The notes under the pieces are model-generated. The model was given only the letters and a program-made list of their open reading frames with translations. It did not search any database and was not told the origin of the DNA. A stretch of 28,542 nucleotides of DNA from Alphaproteobacteria bacterium UBA6149 (GTDB taxonomy: Bacteria; Pseudomonadota; Alphaproteobacteria; Rickettsiales; UBA998): positions 70,990 to 99,531 of the forward strand of contig DIUV01000048.1 of assembly GCA_002423155.1 (NCBI GenBank), in the 5' to 3' direction. Shown piece after piece: positions 23,560 through 28,542 of the stretch. The first letter of the stretch is position 1. Every line of letters begins with the position of its first letter. The position numbers were made by a program, and so were the translations under genes.

Positions 23560-24561
23560 TCATCCCCAACGATTATTGAATTTTTGCTCCCAACCCCAGG
23601 CATGTTTAATAATCGTCTCTAAATCCGAAATTTTAGGATTCCAGCCCAGTTCTTTGCGGGCGGCGCTACCATCGGCAATTAAAGATTCTGGGTCGCCAGC
23701 GCGGCGGGCGGAAATTTCTACTTCTATGGGTTTCCTAGTTACTTTACGGGTGGTTTCAATTACTTCCATCACCGTATAGCCCGTTCCGGTGCCTAAATTA
23801 AAATGAGCGTGATTTAAACCAGCTTGTAATTTGCGTAATGCCAATAAATGTGCATCTGCTAAATCCATCACATGAATATAATCACGCACACAGGTTCCGT
23901 CTTTAGTGTTATAGTCGTCACCAAAAACGGTAATTTTGGCTCTTCTGCCTGCGGCTGCTTGCAAAATAAGCGGTATCAGGTGGGTTTCTGGCTCATGACA
24001 TTCACCAATCGAACCATCATCTTGTGCTCCTGCGGCGTTGAAATAGCGCAAACAACCAAAACGCAAACCATAAGCTTGATTATAATCCGCTAAAATTTGC
24101 TCCACTATCAATTTGCTGCGCCCGTATGGATTGATAGGGTTTTTGGGGTGTTTTTCATCAATGGGAACATATTCAGGATTACCAAAAATTGCCGCCGTAG
24201 AAGAAAAAATAATGTTTTGTATTTTATGTTTTACAATGGAATTTAGTAAAGTAATGGTGCGTGCCACGTTATTTTCATAATAAATTTGCGGATTAACCAC
24301 CGATTCACCCACTTGAATGAAGGAGGCAAATAACATTACTCCCGAGAATTGATGTTTGCTGAAAATCTTATCCAGCAAATTTTTGTCACCTAAATCACCG
24401 ACAATTAGTTCTGCATCGCCCACCGCTTGCGCATTGCCGCTGGAGAGATTGTCTAAAACTACGGGTATTAGACCATTATCTTTTAAACAGCGTACCATGT
24501 GTGAGCCAATATAACCGGCGCCACCAACTACTAAAATTTTTTCCTGAGAATTTTTTTCCAC
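23560..24561 (-). CDS. galE: UDP-glucose 4-epimerase GalE
   Basis: The 333-residue short-chain dehydrogenase interconverts UDP-glucose and UDP-galactose (or the N-acetyl forms), supplying donors to the glycosyltransferases. The NAD-binding motif GGAGYIGS is at residues 13-20, and the catalytic set is S121/T122 (FSSTAAIFG) with Y146-x3-K150 (PYGRSK). FGDDYNTKDGTCVRDYIHV is diagnostic. Translation starts with GTG, overlapping the stop of the GT4 gene by one base (TAGTG), hence coupling. It may prefer either acetylated or plain sugars; the sequence alone does not tell me which. Confidence 0.95.
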   Translation of the reverse strand: MEKNSQEKILVVGGAGYIGSHMVRCLKDNGLIPVVLDNLSSGNAQAVGDAELIVGDLGDKNLLDKIFSKHQFSGVMLFASFIQVGESVVNPQIYYENNVARTITLLNSIVKHKIQNIIFSSTAAIFGNPEYVPIDEKHPKNPINPYGRSKLIVEQILADYNQAYGLRFGCLRYFNAAGAQDDGSIGECHEPETHLIPLILQAAAGRRAKITVFGDDYNTKDGTCVRDYIHVMDLADAHLLALRKLQAGLNHAHFNLGTGTGYTVMEVIETTRKVTRKPIEVEISARRAGDPESLIADGSAARKELGWNPKISDLETIIKHAWGWEQKFNNRWG

Positions 24562-25814
24562 TATGCTTTACCTTCATAAAGTATTGAGTAACTATTCATA
24601 CAATCAGATATTCTAAAGGGCAGGGGAATCGACGTGGTTAAACGCTCCCACAGACCTTTTTCATTCATGGCGCGTTGCATGGTTTCCGCCAGACTCTGCG
24701 CATCTCCCATACGGAAGTGCAGACCAGTCACTTCATTTTCTACTTTCTCTGCCATGCCGCCAATATTGCTGCAAATAACTGGACGGCGATGCTGGAAGGC
24801 TTCTTGAATAACTAAAGGCGAGTTTTCCCACCAGATAGAAGGAACCACCACCCAATCAACATTTTTAATGAGTTGCGCAATATCTTTTGCCTCATAAATA
24901 CCATGATAACTAACATTATGACTGGCTTCTTTTAACCGAAGCTGGAATTTTTCTTTAAACTCATCAGTCTGCAAAGCAACATTGCCATAAATATCTATTT
25001 TGAATTCTTTTTCATCCTGCGCTTGCAAAATTTGCGCGGCTTCTACCAATAATAACGTGCCTTTATACGGGGAAATTTGTCCAAAAAAGGCGAATTTATC
25101 GCGTCTGCCATGTTTTATTTGTGGACGGTATGGAGCCGGGGCGGCGATTTCCACACCATTTTCAATAACATACATTTTTTCTTTGGGAATTCCCCAATCA
25201 ATAAATCTATCCGCCAGCAAATGACTGGGTGATACAAATTTATCCACCAGATTAAAATGGGTTTTAATAAAACTTTCCCGCAATTTAAAATTAGCGGAAG
25301 GAATGGAGGGGAAGCATTGATGGCATTTGGAAGAGGAGGCAGAATCGCATAAATTATTATTTTTACTAGTTATCATCTGCCCATCACGATGACACATAGG
25401 AATAAAATCATGCAGGGTGTAAATAATCATCGCTTTGGGGACTATATTGCGAATAATCTGTAAAGCATCTACCCCGATACGTAGTGTATGATGAAGATGA
25501 ATAATATCCGGGCGTTGCTCGCTTAAAAATCTTGCTAGATCACGATGCAAAAAACTGGCTTCGCGCTGTGATTGATTGAAATAATCAAAATTATCACCCC
25601 AGAATAAAAACTCATCCGCGCGACCTTCTAAAGACATAAAAGGAGTGCCCACATGCGCCTCACGGCTTTCTCTGCCCGTGGCGGCGAGAAAAACGGGGGT
25701 ATATTCTTTGCTTTTTTTTAGCTCCAAAAATAGGCGATAAGCACAAATTTCTGCACCACCGGGGAATAATTCTGGGTGGTTATGGGCGATGATTAAGACT
25801 TTTTTCTTATGCAT
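24561..25814 (-). CDS. GT4-family glycosyltransferase (module copy B)
   Basis: This 417-residue GT-B enzyme is clearly paralogous to the one at 19510-20967 over its whole length. Both share AHNHPELFPGGAEI-type starts, the HTLRIGVDALQI and HDFIPMC-like segments, a C-x7-C-x2-C cluster (C156, C164, C167) and the ENSPLVIQE motif (E330, E338). It has no N-terminal extension: the GT fold begins at residue 5. The ATG overlaps the end of the GT2 gene by 8 bases and its stop overlaps the galE start, forming a compact three-gene unit. Confidence 0.9.
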   Translation of the reverse strand: MHKKKVLIIAHNHPELFPGGAEICAYRLFLELKKSKEYTPVFLAATGRESREAHVGTPFMSLEGRADEFLFWGDNFDYFNQSQREASFLHRDLARFLSEQRPDIIHLHHTLRIGVDALQIIRNIVPKAMIIYTLHDFIPMCHRDGQMITSKNNNLCDSASSSKCHQCFPSIPSANFKLRESFIKTHFNLVDKFVSPSHLLADRFIDWGIPKEKMYVIENGVEIAAPAPYRPQIKHGRRDKFAFFGQISPYKGTLLLVEAAQILQAQDEKEFKIDIYGNVALQTDEFKEKFQLRLKEASHNVSYHGIYEAKDIAQLIKNVDWVVVPSIWWENSPLVIQEAFQHRRPVICSNIGGMAEKVENEVTGLHFRMGDAQSLAETMQRAMNEKGLWERLTTSIPLPFRISDCMNSYSILYEGKA

Positions 25815-28158
25815 ATTTACTCATTAAACTGTTAATTGCCACGCCCCATTTTGCATATTGCAACGATGAATTTAACCAATAACGGGCAGAGTTGGTTTCG
25901 TCGATAGAATTCATCGACTGACGTTCAAAATGATAAAGTTTGCTATCAGCAAAATAATAATGCACAAGCCCGCGTGCAGATAATTTTAGGCATAAATCGG
26001 AATCCTCAAAATCACCAATAATAAAATCAGTTGAAAATTTACCCACTTCCATAAATTTATCGCGGGAAATCAACAGGCATGCGCCAGTAACCGCTGGAAC
26101 GATTTTATTTTCATTAGAACTCGCATAATTTTCTGGATAGCCTTTATAATAATGCAGATTCTCATAAAAACTGCGCCCTGCATCTAGGGCAAAATACATT
26201 CCCGCATGTTGGATGGAATTATCGTCATATAATAATTTAGGGGCTAATGCTCCGATACCTTCTATCGCTTCATGCGCTCTATAGAAATCTAACATATTGG
26301 CTAACCAATTATTTTCTATGGGCACTACATCCGAGTTTAATAATAATATATGCTCTGCTCTTGCATAATCAGCGGCGAGATTGTTGGCGGTTGCATAACC
26401 AGCATTATGGGAAAGCACTAACAAGCTAATCGAAATTTTGTAAATATTATGTAGTTTTTCCAAGAGATTAATAACTTCTTGTTCTTGGGGAGGGAAATCT
26501 AATACATAAATAATTTCGCAATTGCGCATAAAAGCATCATTGGCAAAATGGGCGATTTGTGCGGGTAAAAATTCTAGTTTTTTATAAAGTGGCACAATAA
26601 TCGTAGCTTGTGGTTGTTCTACCACTGCCCCAAATTGCATAGTTTTTTGCACTCGTGCTTGTTTGGCACAAAGATTTTGCAAAATCACCGCGGCATCGCG
26701 TACATTACTCATTGCTGCGTCGTCTTTGTTTATAAAATTAGCGCAATAATTCAGTAGTTTCCAACGTGCTGAAAAACAATCAAACATTTCAGGTTTAGAG
26801 GAAATAATATTATTAATTCCACTTTTTAAACTAACTTGCAGGCGGAAAGAAAAGCAAGAATGTCCATTTTCCAATGCTTTATGAATATATTCTGGATATT
26901 CCACAAAAGCGACAAAGCCTGATAATTCATTGCTACTGGAAAAAGGCGAATTTTCATATAGTTCCAGCACATCTGGGCGCGCAAAATACTGCATTTTATT
27001 GAAAATGGGGATGGAGAAACCTAAATCCGAAACTAGGGTGATTTTTTCAATTAAATGCAAAGGATCATGTACCCAGCCAGACAAAAACACACCCTGACTA
27101 TCTAGCGGTAATAAAGTTTCCACATTCATACCAAAGGGCTCGTTTTTATTGTAAACCGAGCTATGGGCAGGCAGTAAATATAATTGTAAACTCCGCGAGA
27201 CATTGCTGGTTAAAGCATCTTTGGGTGCATTTTCTAATAATGCGCTATTTACAAAGTCGCGGATAAATAAGCGGATTGGTTCGGATAATTGCAATAAATA
27301 TTGCAAAAATGGGCGTATATTTGCCTCAATAGAGATGATTTTTTGCAAAGGTAAAACCTGGTCATTATTTAATAAGGAAATATTGCCGTTATTAACTAAA
27401 TCCATGGCATTGCGGCGATTAAATACGGTTATTACTCCGTAAGTTAATTGGTTGTTGCTCGCTTCTGCTGGTAGTATTTGCACTTTCGATGCACCAGAAA
27501 AAATATTGTCATTGCCAATATTTAGTAATTTGGGTTGCGTATAATTTTGTGCAGGTAAACCAACTTCCATATATAAAATATGGGGCATCAACCAGAGGGC
27601 ACGAAAAACAGTTATTTCTTCCGCCGATAACATTATACGGCATATTTTACATATATTTATATAATTTAGATCGCTGGTTATTTTAGTTTGTAAGCCCGAA
27701 AATTTTACTAATAGGGTTAGAATCTTTTTTAATTCTGCTTTTCCCAAGCTGCCAAGGAAATTTTTTGCTAAAGTATCACGATAGTCTGAATCACCAGAAT
27801 CTAGGGCTAATTCATGCAGCCAGCAAGTGGTGCTTTGCTCATTAGCAATGGTGATTTCTAGACTATCTAATGCTAAATCACCTTCAATACGCAAGAGCAT
27901 AACCGCCCAGCGTGTGCCATTTTCAGTAAACAAAGTACCCAAATAAGGCTTTTGGGCAGTAACCCCATTAATGGTAATTTCTTCTTTTCCGGTAAATCCA
28001 GAATTTATTGCCGCGCAACAAAAAAGCCCATTGGCGCCTAGGCGGCTGGCATAACGAATTTTGCTGATGGAATAGCTGGTTTGTGCCTCTTTTGCTGGTT
28101 CTAATTGAGTGTCTGGCAAGATAATATCATAATTTTCAGTCTTTGAAGGCAGGGACAT
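25807..28158 (-). CDS. GT2-family glycosyltransferase with long unknown N-terminal region (module copy B)
   Basis: This 783-residue paralogue of the 20964-23258 protein has a GT-A domain from about residue 512. ATIIVPLYKKLEFL opens it, followed by SHNAGYATANN, LLLNSDVVP, PAVTGACLL and GDFEDSDLCLK. Its N-terminal 500 residues are more divergent than the GT domain but keep the GVFLSGWVHDP block (357-366) and the following region through SGFVAFVEYPEY. No signal peptide or membrane helix. It is the promoter-proximal gene of the minus-strand locus. No good Shine-Dalgarno precedes the ATG. Confidence 0.88.
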   Translation of the reverse strand: MSLPSKTENYDIILPDTQLEPAKEAQTSYSISKIRYASRLGANGLFCCAAINSGFTGKEEITINGVTAQKPYLGTLFTENGTRWAVMLLRIEGDLALDSLEITIANEQSTTCWLHELALDSGDSDYRDTLAKNFLGSLGKAELKKILTLLVKFSGLQTKITSDLNYINICKICRIMLSAEEITVFRALWLMPHILYMEVGLPAQNYTQPKLLNIGNDNIFSGASKVQILPAEASNNQLTYGVITVFNRRNAMDLVNNGNISLLNNDQVLPLQKIISIEANIRPFLQYLLQLSEPIRLFIRDFVNSALLENAPKDALTSNVSRSLQLYLLPAHSSVYNKNEPFGMNVETLLPLDSQGVFLSGWVHDPLHLIEKITLVSDLGFSIPIFNKMQYFARPDVLELYENSPFSSSNELSGFVAFVEYPEYIHKALENGHSCFSFRLQVSLKSGINNIISSKPEMFDCFSARWKLLNYCANFINKDDAAMSNVRDAAVILQNLCAKQARVQKTMQFGAVVEQPQATIIVPLYKKLEFLPAQIAHFANDAFMRNCEIIYVLDFPPQEQEVINLLEKLHNIYKISISLLVLSHNAGYATANNLAADYARAEHILLLNSDVVPIENNWLANMLDFYRAHEAIEGIGALAPKLLYDDNSIQHAGMYFALDAGRSFYENLHYYKGYPENYASSNENKIVPAVTGACLLISRDKFMEVGKFSTDFIIGDFEDSDLCLKLSARGLVHYYFADSKLYHFERQSMNSIDETNSARYWLNSSLQYAKWGVAINSLMSKYA

Positions 28159-28198
28159 TGTAAACCAATTATTTACTATTTTATGAAAAAGTTAATTA

Positions 28199-28227
28199 TT
28201 TGTAACCTTGTTTAACATAAAAGTCAA
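28199..28227 (-). promoter_or_regulatory. Probable promoter of the glycosylation operon
   Basis: On the minus strand there is TTGACT (28227-28222), a 17-base spacer and TACAAA (28204-28199). A transcript would start near 28192, about 34 bases before the GT2 start codon. Confidence 0.5.
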
Positions 28228-28285
28228 TCGTACAAATGATTAAAATATATAGTCATTCGCTTTAAGAATTAGATACATGAACACC

Positions 28286-28542
28286 CTACACGATAGTACC
28301 GTTAATATTGTGAAGCCGTTGAAAAAACAATATTTATTTCTCAAAACCGCTCTCTCCGTCGTCATTCCCGTGCAGACGGGAATCTCTCTCAACTAAAACG
28401 AAGCATTAACAAGTGGAAAAAGGGATTCCCGTCTGCACGCACTACTGTCCAAGGAAAATTATCAATATATATCAGCACTCTCCGTCGTCATCCCCGCCTT
28501 GCGCGGGGATCTGGGGCTACAAATTCGGTCTTTTTTGTGTCC
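28286..28542. repeat. Composite palindromic repeat cluster upstream of GT2 copy B (runs off the window)
   Basis: It starts with CTACACGATAGTACCGTTAATATT (28286-28309), the inverted form of the end at 62-83. A hairpin with a 16-bp perfect stem follows (28369-28384 and 28424-28439). Then comes the linker CACTACTGTCC...ATATATATCAGCACTCTC (28440 on), and the left arm and loop of a CGTCATCCCCGCCTTGCG palindrome cut by the window end. Bases 28159-28285 contain only the promoter described and AT-rich sequence. Confidence 0.75.

Overview
The window looks like a chromosomal segment of a free-living or facultative alphaproteobacterium with an AT-rich genome. The grounds are the gene neighbourhoods ffs-dnaX-ybaB-recR and trmD-rplS-leuC, the alphaproteobacterial flavour of DnaX and FtsK, and several families of GTCAT(T/C)CC-type palindromic repeats. 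A complete leuC argues against a strongly reduced obligate intracellular symbiont. I cannot fix the genus from sequence alone.

Layout. Positions 1-330 hold repeats. Then come mnmA-trmB (+, overlapping), a repeat-filled gap between convergent genes (2099-2406), and the minus-strand cluster ffs (4.5S SRP RNA)-dnaX-ybaB-recR. Positions 5376-6860 form a toxin-antitoxin island: a zeta-like kinase with a 52-residue overlapping partner on the minus strand, and parDE on the plus strand, separated by a 105-bp MITE-like element. ftsK follows, with an unknown 165-residue gene coupled to it. Next is a 23-bp perfect hairpin, then a putative two-gene cassette (RHH/UPF0175-like small protein plus a large PIN-like protein) directly upstream of trmD-rplS, where rimM would normally stand. 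leuC, a small Gly/Ala-rich protein, rpsD and an RTX-type calcium-binding secreted protein complete the plus-strand half.

From 17181 to 28158 everything is on the minus strand. It is a surface-polysaccharide or glycosylation locus, transcribed from 28158 down: GT2, GT4, galE, a repeat cluster, then GT2, GT4, an unrecognised NCELGF-motif protein, an AlgX/AlgJ-like SGNH protein and a hexapeptide acetyltransferase. The two GT2-GT4 pairs are paralogous, so the locus contains an ancient duplicated module, and related repeat clusters sit immediately upstream of both GT2 genes.

The most unusual material is (i) the repeats, which show compensatory base changes, loop inversion and hairpin-collapse events between copies, (ii) the large PIN-like cassette whose ribosome-binding site is buried in a hairpin, and (iii) the duplicated GT2-GT4 module with a long shared N-terminal region of unknown function. 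The housekeeping genes are ordinary.
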